Below are positions 23,383 through 32,000 of a stretch of 64,000 bases of DNA, piece by piece. A program made the translations under genes and the position numbers. The stretch is taken from positions 1 through 64,000 of the forward strand of contig NZ_BNBZ01000027.1 in assembly GCF_014656215.1 (NCBI RefSeq). Direction: 5' to 3'. Every line of letters starts with the position of its first letter. The stretch's first letter is position 1. Source of the stretch: Streptomyces zaomyceticus. GTDB taxonomy: Bacteria; Actinomycetota; Actinomycetes; Streptomycetales; Streptomycetaceae. The notes under the pieces are model-generated. The model had not been told where the DNA came from. It saw only the letters and a list, made by a program, of their open reading frames with translations, and searched no databases.

Positions 23383-25064
23383 GCTACGGCATGGCCTACC
23401 CCTCGATCTCCGAGATCGTGCCGACGGTTGGCTATCCGACCTCCGCCTCGACCGGCACGGCCGACCTCGCCTCGCTGGCCGACGGTGCCGGCCAGAGCGT
23501 CGGGCACGCCGTCGACGGCGTGCAGGCCACGGCCTCGCACGCCATGGACGCCGCCGGCCACGCCCTCCAGGAACTCCTCGAACCCGCCGCCGTCGCACTC
23601 GGCGCACTCAGCGGCGCCCTGCTCGTGGGCCGCGCCGCGATGGTCACCACCCAGGCCCTCGCAGCGGCGGCCGTCCGCGCCGCCGACGAACAGCGCTGCC
23701 TCGAACACGTCCAGCAGGTCGCCGCGGCCGCCACCGCCCAGTGGGAGGCGGCGGCCTTCGCGGCCGTCCGAGCGAACGCGCGCCGCGCCGCCCTCGTCGC
23801 CCGGGTGCGCCGGGCGGCCTTCCGCACCGTGCCGGACACCCCTCCGCCCCCGATGCCCGACCTGCCGCCGCCGCTCACCCTCGTCGGAACCCGGCTGGAC
23901 GCGCTGCGCCGGGAACTGGCCGAGATGGAGACGGCCTTGCGGCACGCGGAGTCGGTCCAGGACAGGTGGACGATGGAGCAGGCGCTCGGCACCGCCGACG
24001 GCCCGGAGGACGAGGACTGGCGGCGGCGACTGCTGGCCCGCCGCGAGGCCGCCGTACGGGCCCAGCAGGAGGAGCCGGCACCGTCCGCACCCGCCGTCCC
24101 GCCCCAGCCGCCCGCCGCGGACCTGCTCGACCGGAGTCGGACGGAGGAGTCGGGTGCCGAACTCCTCGCCCTGCTGGAGGCCGGCGCCGACCCCAAGGAC
24201 GCCGAACTCGCCGTCGGCGCCGTCCGGCATGCCGTCGCATGCGCCGCGGAGCGGCCGGCCAAGGCCCGCAACCACCTCCGGGAGGCCCGCCGCTTCGTCA
24301 CGGACGCCAACCGGGCGGTACGCACCCGGCTCGCGGCCCAGGAGAAGGCCGCCGTCCAGCTCGACTTCCTCCTCACCGAGGCGCCGCCCGGCGAGCCGCC
24401 GCTCGCCCCGGCCACCGAGGAGATCGCCCTGCTGCGCGGTGTGCTGGAGAAGGACCGGACGCTGGACGCCGACGAGCAGCGCAGCGTGGACCAGCGGGTG
24501 GGGGAGCGACTCGCGGACCTGGAGAGCCGCTACACCAGGGAGCTGATCGGGCTGGCCGTCGCACGGTTCGCCGACCCGACCGCCGGCGGTGCCGTACCGG
24601 CGGACGCCGACGCCGCGGCCCACGGAGGCGCCGACGGACCGCTGTGCCTCGACCTGACACCGGCCGGCTGGTGGCCCGACCACTGGCTGCGGATCACCGT
24701 CCGCGACAACGTCACCGAGATGGTCACCATGCACGCGGAGCGCCCCGGGCCGCGCGGCACGGCGGAGCTGGCCCTCGACGCCCGCCGTTGCCACGAGGCG
24801 CGCGGGCACCTGGAGGAACTGCGGGAGGCCGGGCTCCGGCTGGGGATCGACCTTCCGGTGCACTTCGAGGAGAGCGGATCGGCCGTCCCCGGGGTGCGGG
24901 GCGGGGACGGCGCGATCGTCCTGGACATGGCCGACGTGGCGGACGCGGCCGACGCGGAGGCCCGCCGGACGCGGGGCGGGACCGTCGGCGCGAGCGAGGC
25001 CCGCCGGTCCGAACCTCCCCGGGCACGACGCGTGGACGAGGACCGGAGGAGTGCCGGCCGATGA
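23379..25064 (+). CDS. Ala-rich coiled-coil protein of the kinase operon
   Basis: 561 residues, no recognised family. Residues 30-140 are very Ala-rich and helical (GHAVDGVQATASHAMDAAGH, LSGALLVGRAAMVTTQALAA), then a coiled coil with a Pro-rich break (PPPPMPDLPPPLTL) and a further helix (RLDALRRELAEMETALRHAE). The C-terminal 150 residues contain a beta-type domain (LCLDLTPAGWWPDHWLRITV). ATG 23379 has AGGAGG ahead and overlaps the kinase stop. The C-terminus (VDEDRRSAGR) is itself the first unit of the 32-bp repeat that leads into the AAA+ gene. Probably an adaptor or substrate for the AAA+ ATPase; inferred from position only. Confidence 0.65.
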   Translation: MSYGMAYPSISEIVPTVGYPTSASTGTADLASLADGAGQSVGHAVDGVQATASHAMDAAGHALQELLEPAAVALGALSGALLVGRAAMVTTQALAAAAVRAADEQRCLEHVQQVAAAATAQWEAAAFAAVRANARRAALVARVRRAAFRTVPDTPPPPMPDLPPPLTLVGTRLDALRRELAEMETALRHAESVQDRWTMEQALGTADGPEDEDWRRRLLARREAAVRAQQEEPAPSAPAVPPQPPAADLLDRSRTEESGAELLALLEAGADPKDAELAVGAVRHAVACAAERPAKARNHLREARRFVTDANRAVRTRLAAQEKAAVQLDFLLTEAPPGEPPLAPATEEIALLRGVLEKDRTLDADEQRSVDQRVGERLADLESRYTRELIGLAVARFADPTAGGAVPADADAAAHGGADGPLCLDLTPAGWWPDHWLRITVRDNVTEMVTMHAERPGPRGTAELALDARRCHEARGHLEELREAGLRLGIDLPVHFEESGSAVPGVRGGDGAIVLDMADVADAADAEARRTRGGTVGASEARRSEPPRARRVDEDRRSAGR

Positions 25065-25160
25065 GTGCCGACGACCGGAGGGGTACGGGCCGATGAGTGC
25101 TGACGACCGAAGGGGTACGGGCCGATGAGTGTCGACGACCGAAGGAGTGCGGGCCGATGA
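25029..25160 (+). repeat. 32-bp tandem repeat forming a relay of ATGA-coupled mini-ORFs
   Basis: ATGAGTG occurs at 25061, 25093, 25125 and 25157, a strict 32-bp period. Each unit carries a purine-rich ribosome-binding site, an ATG and 11 codons ending in a TGA that overlaps the next ATG. The three mini-ORFs are 25061-25096 (MSADDRRGTGR), 25093-25128 (the same peptide) and 25125-25160 (MSVDDRRSAGR). The first ATG overlaps the stop of the upstream gene, whose own tail (VDEDRRSAGR) is the same unit. The fourth ATG is the AAA+ start. Because each unit has its own start and stop, coupling survives changes in copy number. Confidence 0.85.
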
Positions 25161-27217
25161 GTGTCGACGACCGGATGATCAAGGCCCCCGTGACCGCGGG
25201 GACCCCGGGGCCCTCCCCGGACCCCGCCGCGGACCGGCGTGTCCCCCTGTTCGTCGAGGAACTCACCGGAACGCTCAGTGTCCACGCGCAGTACGTCCTG
25301 TACGGCAACATCCACGATCTGCACCTGGTGCGGCGCTCCGGCGGGGACCGCCACCACGAACTGGTCACCGTGCTGTGGAACTCCCTCCGCGCGCAGGGCT
25401 ACCAGGCACTCGTGCGGTACGACCAGATCGCCGGGTTCAGCGTGGCCGCTCCCCGCGGCCCGGAGCGCGACACGGTCCAGCACCTGCTGACGGAGAGCGG
25501 GCCGGCCGCGCTCCCCAGGGCCGGCCGCGGCCCCCGCCCGTCGCAGCTCCTGGACGTCGTACCGCAGCTGGAGGAGCTCGTGGAGGGCTGGGCCCGGCGG
25601 CGCACGGCGGCCCCGCCCGGTGGACGCGAGGCCGAGCCGCTGCGGGTCGCCCTGCTCATCGACCACGCCGGCCGGCTGCCGGCCGATCCGAGCCGACTCA
25701 CCGAGGCCGAGCGGGACTTCTTCCTCGCCTGCCTCAAACTGGCCGATTCGGCCGTCCCGCTCGCCCCGAGTCCGGCGGTCGCCCTGACCCTGCCCGACCA
25801 CCACACCCCGCCCAAGCTGTTCAACCCGATCATCTGGCTCACGGACGGAGAACGGGACCTGCCGCACTGGCTCGTCTCCGGCAGCGACCGGATCCGCACG
25901 ATCGCCGTCCCCGAGCCCGATGCCGACGAACGACGCCGGATGGCACGGCTGCTGGAGGACGAGCACGCCGACGAGTCGGGTCGCGCGCGCCGGCCCGGCG
26001 GAACCGGTTCCGGTGCCCGGCCCGCGGCGGAGGGCGGGACCGACCGGGCGGAGGTCTTCGCGCGGGCGGCCACGGGCATGACCCTGCGGGCGATGCGGGA
26101 GAGCGTCACCCTGGCCGTGGCCCGCCGCATGCCGTTCGCCGCGATGCCCGACGCGGTGCGCGTCTACCGCCTCGGAGTGGAGAAGAACCCATGGCGGCGG
26201 GAGGAGATCCGGCGGCGGATCACCGAGGGCGAGAAGCAGATCCCCGCCCGGGTCCTCGGCCAGGACGCGGCCGTGTCGATGACCCTCGCCATCCTCAAAC
26301 GGGCGGCCCTCGGCCTGTCCGGAGCGCAGGCGAGCAGCCCCGGCCACCGGCCCCGCGGCACCCTGTTCTTCGCCGGACCCACCGGCACGGGCAAGACCGA
26401 ACTGGCCAAGGCGGTCGCCTCGGTGCTCTTCGACAGCGACCAGGCCTATCTGCGCTTCGACATGAGCGAGTTCTCCGCCGCGCACTCCGCCGACCGCCTC
26501 GTCGGCGCTCCGCCCGGCTACGTCGGCTTCGAGGCGGGCGGTGAGCTGACCACGGCGGTGCGGGCCAACCCGTTCCGGGTGATCCTCTTCGACGAGATCG
26601 ACAAGGCGGACAAGGGGGTCCTGGACAAGTTCCTCCAGGTGCTGGAGGACGGACGGCTGACCGACGGCCAGGGGGTCACCACGTACTTCAGCGAATGCGT
26701 CCTGATCTTCACCTCGAACCTCGGCGTCCAGCGCACGGATCCGGTGACCGAGGAGCGCCAGTGGATCGTCGAGCCCGGCACCCCCTACCGGGAACTGGCG
26801 CAGCAGGTGAAGCGCAACGTCAAGTACCACTTCGAGGCGGTCGTGGGCCGGCCCGAGCTGATGAACCGCATCGGCGGCAACGTCGTGGTCTTCGGGTTCA
26901 TGACCGAGGAGACGGCCGGCCGGATCCTGGACCTCCAGATCGGCAACATCGGACGCCAGCTGGCCGCCGAGCACCGGCTCCGCCTGGAGCTGTCCCCCGA
27001 AGCGCGCAGCCGGCTCGCCACGTACTGCACCCGGGACCTGTGGAACGGCGGCCGGGGCGTCGGGATGATCCTCGAGACGCATCTGCTCAACCCGCTGGCC
27101 TGCGAGCTGTTCGACCGGCCCGGGGTCGGTCCGGGTGACACCGTCCTGGTGCGGGCCCTCCGCGAGACGGAGGACGGGCAGGTGGAGATCGACATCGAGA
27201 CACTGCCGGGAGAGTGA
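25157..27217 (+). CDS. Clp-like AAA+ ATPase with degenerate N-terminal AAA domain
   Basis: 686 residues. The C-terminal half is a ClpA/ClpB D2-type module: Walker A GPTGTGKT (407-414), pore loop GAPPGYVGFE (450-459), Walker B VILFDE (475-480), sensor 1 FTSN (518-521), RPELMNRI with the Arg finger (565-572), sensor 2 GGRGVG (631-636). The N-terminal half has an AAA-like layout (VLYGNIHDLHLVRR, then VALLIDHAGRL resembling a Walker B) but no P-loop, so it is probably inactive. Such ATPases thread or remodel proteins. The start is ATG 25157, the last ATG of the 32-bp repeat array. It overlaps the FHA gene by 1 bp (TGATG). Confidence 0.88.
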   Translation: MSVDDRMIKAPVTAGTPGPSPDPAADRRVPLFVEELTGTLSVHAQYVLYGNIHDLHLVRRSGGDRHHELVTVLWNSLRAQGYQALVRYDQIAGFSVAAPRGPERDTVQHLLTESGPAALPRAGRGPRPSQLLDVVPQLEELVEGWARRRTAAPPGGREAEPLRVALLIDHAGRLPADPSRLTEAERDFFLACLKLADSAVPLAPSPAVALTLPDHHTPPKLFNPIIWLTDGERDLPHWLVSGSDRIRTIAVPEPDADERRRMARLLEDEHADESGRARRPGGTGSGARPAAEGGTDRAEVFARAATGMTLRAMRESVTLAVARRMPFAAMPDAVRVYRLGVEKNPWRREEIRRRITEGEKQIPARVLGQDAAVSMTLAILKRAALGLSGAQASSPGHRPRGTLFFAGPTGTGKTELAKAVASVLFDSDQAYLRFDMSEFSAAHSADRLVGAPPGYVGFEAGGELTTAVRANPFRVILFDEIDKADKGVLDKFLQVLEDGRLTDGQGVTTYFSECVLIFTSNLGVQRTDPVTEERQWIVEPGTPYRELAQQVKRNVKYHFEAVVGRPELMNRIGGNVVVFGFMTEETAGRILDLQIGNIGRQLAAEHRLRLELSPEARSRLATYCTRDLWNGGRGVGMILETHLLNPLACELFDRPGVGPGDTVLVRALRETEDGQVEIDIETLPGE

Positions 27218-27669
27218 TGAGTACGCCGGACGACGACTGGGACGACCTGGACGCGGTGGATCCGAGGCACGACCCCGCCCCGGAGCTCGCGCCGCGGCCG
27301 TCGCCGCCGGACGCCTCGGCGGCCCCGGCCCGGCTGCGGTTCGGCGAGGTCGCGCTGACGCTGACCGTCCCGCCCGGAACGACGACAGGGCTGGGCCGCG
27401 ACCCGGACTGGGCGCCCGGCACCGCCGCCGCGCTCGCCCCTCACCCCACCGTCTCGTCCCGGCACGCCACGGTGACGGTCGCGGCGGACGGCTCCGCGAC
27501 CGTCACCGAGGAACTGCCGGGAGCCGTCAACCGCACCCGCCTGAACGGCATCGACCTGGTCCCCGGCCGGGCCTACCCGCTGACCGACGGGGACCGGCTG
27601 TGGCTCGGTGCCCGGATCAGCTGCGTGGTCACCCTGGGCCGCCGGCCCGGGGGACCGGGCGGCGGCTAG
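27217..27669 (+). CDS. FHA-domain protein
   Basis: 150 residues. An acidic, Pro-rich N-terminus (about 1-38) precedes one forkhead-associated domain with its phosphothreonine-binding residues: G60-R61 (GLGRD), S80-S81-R82-H83 (VSSRHATV) and N110-G111 (RLNGIDL). Last gene of the kinase operon, starting at ATG 27217 inside the AAA+ stop (TGATG). The kinase four genes upstream in the transcript is the likely writer of the mark that this domain reads, either on itself, the coiled-coil protein or the AAA+ ATPase. Cytoplasmic. Confidence 0.87.
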   Translation: MSTPDDDWDDLDAVDPRHDPAPELAPRPSPPDASAAPARLRFGEVALTLTVPPGTTTGLGRDPDWAPGTAAALAPHPTVSSRHATVTVAADGSATVTEELPGAVNRTRLNGIDLVPGRAYPLTDGDRLWLGARISCVVTLGRRPGGPGGG

Positions 27670-27746
27670 GTCGTCCCTGCCTGGCAGGACAAGGAAGAGA
27701 CGACCTGGACCGTCGCTTCCGGGTCGGGCAAGATCCGGAAGAGACG
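27668..27746. terminator. Two related hairpins between convergent operons
   Basis: First hairpin: AGGTCGTC (27668-27675) pairs with GACGACCT (27699-27706), enclosing a smaller CCTGC/GCAGG stem. Second: CGTCGCTTCCGG (27711-27722) pairs with CCGGAAGAGACG (27735-27746) with one mismatch. Both contain GGAAGAGACG followed by R-C-C, so the second looks like a diverged duplicate. The pair separates the FHA stop (27669) from the RES stop (27781) and probably terminates both operons. Confidence 0.55.
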
Positions 27747-27780
27747 GCCCGAAACGGTGGGCCCGCCGCCGCGCCAGGTC

Positions 27781-28446
27781 TCAGAGGGCCTCCTCCGGGA
27801 GCGAGATCCGGGCCCGCAGCGGCTCCAGCAGGGCGTTCGCCTCCTCCACGCCGGCTTCGTCGTCCAGGCACAGGGTCGCGGAGGGCTCGGGGAGCAGCGG
27901 CCCCCCGCCGCAGCGGTCGCCGAACAGCTGGAGGGCAGGGCGGGGACGGCAGCGCTTGGACTGCCACAGCAGGCCCTCCGCCCCGGCGCACTGCTCACGG
28001 ATCAGCCGTGCCCAGTAACGGGTCTTGGCGTAGTCCTCCTCCTCGCAGTCCACCAGCCAGCTGTCCTGCCAGACCGCGGCCAGGCCCTCCGCGGTCGTGA
28101 GGTCGACCAGCCGCAGCTCCGCCGTGGTGCGCAGCACCGAGAGGCGGTAGCGGGAGGCCTGCGCCCAGGGCACCAGCCGGACCCCCGTGGCATCGTCGAA
28201 CTCGACCGAGCGCAGCAGGACTTCGGAGAGCGCCGTGACCGGGTCCAGGGCGGCGTACAGATAGGGGTACGGGTCCTTCTCGGTGGCGTCGAACCGGCTG
28301 CCCCGGAAGAACTCGTGGGCGAGCCGCGGGTTGAACTCGGCCGCCTCGTAGCGGTGCAGGTGCAGTCGCCACAGCCGGGTGCCGGCCGGCACGGTGTGCG
28401 TCAGAGGCGTCATCGGTACGCCGGCGGGCGGGATCTGGCGTGCCAT
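27781..28446 (-). CDS. RES-domain toxin (predicted NAD+ phosphorylase)
   Basis: 221 residues, the usual size for RES toxins. The RES fold is seen in LWRLHLHRYEAAEFNP, the GSRFDATEKDPYPYLYAALD core, TALSEVLLRS (catalytic Glu) and GLLWQSKR (Ser of the active site). Characterised relatives such as MbcT degrade NAD+ by phosphorolysis and are held inactive by an antitoxin with an MbcA/ParS/Xre C-terminal domain; here that antitoxin is the gene immediately upstream. The ATG at 28446 overlaps the antitoxin stop by 1 bp (TGATG). Third gene of the CHAT operon. Confidence 0.85.
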   Translation of the reverse strand: MARQIPPAGVPMTPLTHTVPAGTRLWRLHLHRYEAAEFNPRLAHEFFRGSRFDATEKDPYPYLYAALDPVTALSEVLLRSVEFDDATGVRLVPWAQASRYRLSVLRTTAELRLVDLTTAEGLAAVWQDSWLVDCEEEDYAKTRYWARLIREQCAGAEGLLWQSKRCRPRPALQLFGDRCGGGPLLPEPSATLCLDDEAGVEEANALLEPLRARISLPEEAL

Positions 28447-29081
28447 CAGTCGCCCTCCACCAGTTCGCGAGCGGCCCGCGTCAGGTCCTCGTCGGGTACC
28501 GAGCCGAGGAGTTCCGCCGGTACGCCGCCCAGCCATCGGTTGCCGCCCAGCCACCAGCCGGCCGCGCCCCAGGGGTCCCGGCCGGCCATGAGCAGGCGGT
28601 TGATGCGGCTGACCACCGGCAGGGGCCGGGCGGTGCCCGCCGCGAACTGGAACAGCGGGTAGCGGTAGCCCCCTTCGGGCTGGCGGAGGCGGATGAGACC
28701 GGGGTCGCCCGGGGCGGCCTCGACGTCGGCGTCGGCCACCGAGGGCGCCGCCAGCAGTCGGGCGCGCGCCGGGTCGGCCGGCGGCGGACCGTGCAGCGTC
28801 GCCAGCAGGGCGAGCAGCGGGGCCCGGTCGGTCACCGGGGTGTCCGCGGCGCCCGCGAAGCGGACGGTGCCCCGCAGCGCCAGGGCGACCGGGTGCTCGT
28901 CGGGCAGGACGCGCAGCAGCCGCCGCAGACGTCGCAGTACCGCCTGTACGGCCTGGGGCTCCGTGGTGTCCGCCAGGCTCCGCAGGAGTGTCGCCAGCTC
29001 CTCGCGGGTGGCCGGGTCGAGCGCCGTGAGCGTCTGGGGCCAGTGCTCGCGGAGCAGTGCGACGAGTTCGTCGGGTGTCAT
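28446..29081 (-). CDS. RES antitoxin with MbcA/ParS/Xre-type toxin-binding domain and extended N-terminus
   Basis: 211 residues. The C-terminal 75 residues (YRYPLFQF, then RPLPVVSRINRLL, DPWGAAGWWLGGNRWLGGV and PAELLGSVP) match the antitoxin domain paired with RES toxins, whose hallmark is a W-rich helix followed by Leu-Gly-Gly and Pro-x-x-Leu-Leu. The N-terminal about 80 residues are helical (MTPDELVALLREHWPQ, TREELATLLRSLADT) and unlike the usual HTH. A flexible Pro/Ala/Asp-rich linker (about 100-130) joins the two. The start is ATG 29081, overlapping the CHAT stop (ATGA). A cleavable linker between CHAT protease and toxin genes is suggestive. Confidence 0.75.
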   Translation of the reverse strand: MTPDELVALLREHWPQTLTALDPATREELATLLRSLADTTEPQAVQAVLRRLRRLLRVLPDEHPVALALRGTVRFAGAADTPVTDRAPLLALLATLHGPPPADPARARLLAAPSVADADVEAAPGDPGLIRLRQPEGGYRYPLFQFAAGTARPLPVVSRINRLLMAGRDPWGAAGWWLGGNRWLGGVPAELLGSVPDEDLTRAARELVEGD

Positions 29082-32000
29082 GCGGTCGGTTCTCCTTCCC
29101 CGTGGTGCCGCCGGGTCCCGGGCGCGGGCAGGGGTGCCCCACCCGGTAGGGGCGTGGGGTTGCCCTGGTGGATGAAGGCGCCCCAGAAGGCGGGTCCGGT
29201 CAGTTCCGGCAGGGCCGCGGTTCGCAGCAGGGGCGGGGTCAGGCCCGTCACCCGGGGCCGGTGCGAGGCGGGCGCCAGCATCCACCGCTGGGCCGCCCGG
29301 AGGGCGTCGGGCGGGGCGAGACCGGCGGCCACATGGTGGTGGAAGACGGTCATCAGGACGGCCGAGGCGTCGTCGCCGACCTGCCAGCGCGAGCCGACGG
29401 CGTCGGCCGCGAGGCCGTGCACGAAGGCGGTGGTCACGGTCAGCGCCTCGTCGTGGTCACGGGTGCTGAGGTCGGTCTCGCAGGCGCTGAGGACGACGAG
29501 CGGCCGGCCCGCGCCCTCCGGTCCCGCCGGGGTGTCCAGCAGGCGGGTCACCGAGAGCCATCCGGCCTCGGGATCCGCGCCGACGGGACGCCCCAGTTCG
29601 AGCACCGACGAGCCGGGGTCCGCGCCGGCCCTGCCGTGGCAGACCAGATGGACGACGGCGACCGGCCGCGCTCCGGGCTCCGGAGCTCCGAGCAGCCCCA
29701 GCACCTCGGCCGGGGTGCCGCGGGGCAGCGACGGCTCGGAACCGAGTGTGTCGAACTCGCCGTACAGGGAGGCCCCCGGGTAGTACGCGTCGCGCACCGC
29801 CAGCACTTCGTCCTCGGCCATGTCCAGATCGGCCGGTACGCAGACCAGGGCCTGCCCCTGGACGAGCGGGAGGCGCCGGGTCAGCACCGCCCGCAGGAAC
29901 TCGCGGCCGGAGGCGGCGTAGGTCAGTACGGCCGGCTCGCAGGCCCGTACCGTCTCGGGAGCACCCGCGACCCGCCACCGGTCAGGGACGGTGACCCGGG
30001 CCGCCTGCCACGGCACCACACCCAGGTTCCCGCAGGCGACGAGGGTCAGTCGCACCGGATCGGCCGCCGCCGCGGAGTCCGCTCCGGCGAGCAGTCCCGC
30101 CTCCCGAAGTCCCCGCTCCCACAGACCGAGTTCGTCGAGGACCGGCCCCATGATCCCGGTGCCGGCCCAGTCGCAGAGCGCGTCGAGGGCGGCCTCCCAG
30201 CGCTCCGCGCCGCGGCGGGCTGAGGACTGGGCGCCGGTGGCCTCCAGATAGGCGGCGACCGGGGCGCGGCCCGGCCCGGACAGGGCCGGCAGGGGCAGCG
30301 CCCAGGGCGGCCGGTCCGGCACCACGAACAGCGCCCAGCCCTCCTCGGCCGTCTCGTCCGCGCCCGGCAGCAGGTAGACGAGGGCGTCCGTGCCCGACCG
30401 GCCGACGGCGTCCCGCAGTTCGGCGACCCCGGGCACCCGGCCGTCCTGCCCGTCGCCCCGGCCGCGCAGCAGTTCCAGCGCCCGGCGGCGCAGTCCGCTG
30501 GGCAGCCGGGGCTGGTCGAGCGGGCTGTCGAGCAGGGCCGTCAGCAAGCGGGCCGAGCCCCCCTCCGCCCCGGTGTCCGAGGCGCCGGACCGGGCCTCCC
30601 GCCACTGACGGGCCAGTTCCTCCTCGCCGAGCGCGGCGAGCCGTTCCGGCACGGTGGCCGAGACGGCCGCGGCGGCGAGCACCAGGGCGCGCCCGGCCTC
30701 CAGACAGGCCACCGCCTCCTCGGGACGGTCCGCCCGAACGGCCCAGGACGCGGCGAGCAGTCCGCGTGCGGCGCCGCCGCGGGCGACCTCCAGACCGTGC
30801 TGGACGCCCTCCTGGAGCAGGACGTCCGCGGCGGTCGCGCGCAAGGAGTCGCGGGTGTCGGCGACGGCCCGGGCGAGGTCGGGGACGGGGTCGGGGCCGA
30901 GGCGGGCTCGCATGGCGTAGGCCTCGGCCAGGTCCCAGTGCAGCGCGGAGGTGGCCTGCGCGGTGTCGGTGGGCGACTCGGCCCGGGCGTGCTCCAGCTC
31001 GGTGATCGCCTCGTCGAGGACCGCCGGATCCCCGGTCGACCGGTACTGGAGGGCGAGGGCCATGGCGATGCCCATCCGGGTGCGGGTCCGCTGGTCGGCG
31101 AAGACGGGGTTGTCCTCGAGGGACGCCCTGGCGCGGGCCACCGCGGCGGCGACCCGTTCGGGCTCGGGGTCCAGGAACGAGGTGAGGGCCAGCAGGGGCG
31201 CCCACAGGGCGTCCATGAGTTTCTGCGCGAACGGGTTGGGCCGCGCGGCCGCGTAGGCCTGGTCCAGGTGGTGGACGGCACCGCGCAGGACGCCGGCGTC
31301 GGAGGTGCTCCGCGCGAGGGCCAGCTGGGCGTAGCCCAGGAGGAACAGCGGCATGAACCGCCGGGCGTCCCGGGCGTCGGGGTCGTCGGGACGGGCCGGC
31401 CGACCGTGGGCGGCCCGCCCCTCGGACGAGCCGGACGATTCGGCCGCGTCGGACGAGCCGGACGATTCGGCCGCGTCGGACGGGCCGGATGAGCCGGACG
31501 GGCCGGACGAGCCGGCCGCGTCGGGAGGGCCGGCCACGCCGGGTGCCTCGGGCGCGTCCACGTCCTCCAGTTCGTCCAGCAGGTCGAGGATGTCCCCGAT
31601 CGACTTCTCCAGGGCCGGTACGTCGTGCGCGTCGGCGGCCCGCGTCAGCTCCGACAGCAGCAGCATGTTCCGGTTCATCCGGAGCAGTTCGTCGGCCCCG
31701 GGCCGGTCGGGGGGCTGCCGGGCGATCAGCGGACCGGTCCCGGGGGCGAGCGATTCCATGAGCAGCTTCTCGGCCGCGGCGAGGTCCGCCTTGCTGCCGC
31801 CGGTCAGCGCGGAGCCGGCGAGCAGCCCCGGCAGCACCCCGCGTACGAACCAGGGGAAGTCCTCGTCCTCGGGCTGTCCCTCGGCGGCCCGGCGCAACAG
31901 CTGCAGGGCCTGCTCGAACTGGCCGGCGTCGCCGGTGCGGCCGCCGAGGAGCGCGTGCGCGATCGCGAGCAGGGGATCGGAGACCAGGTGTCCCGCCTGC

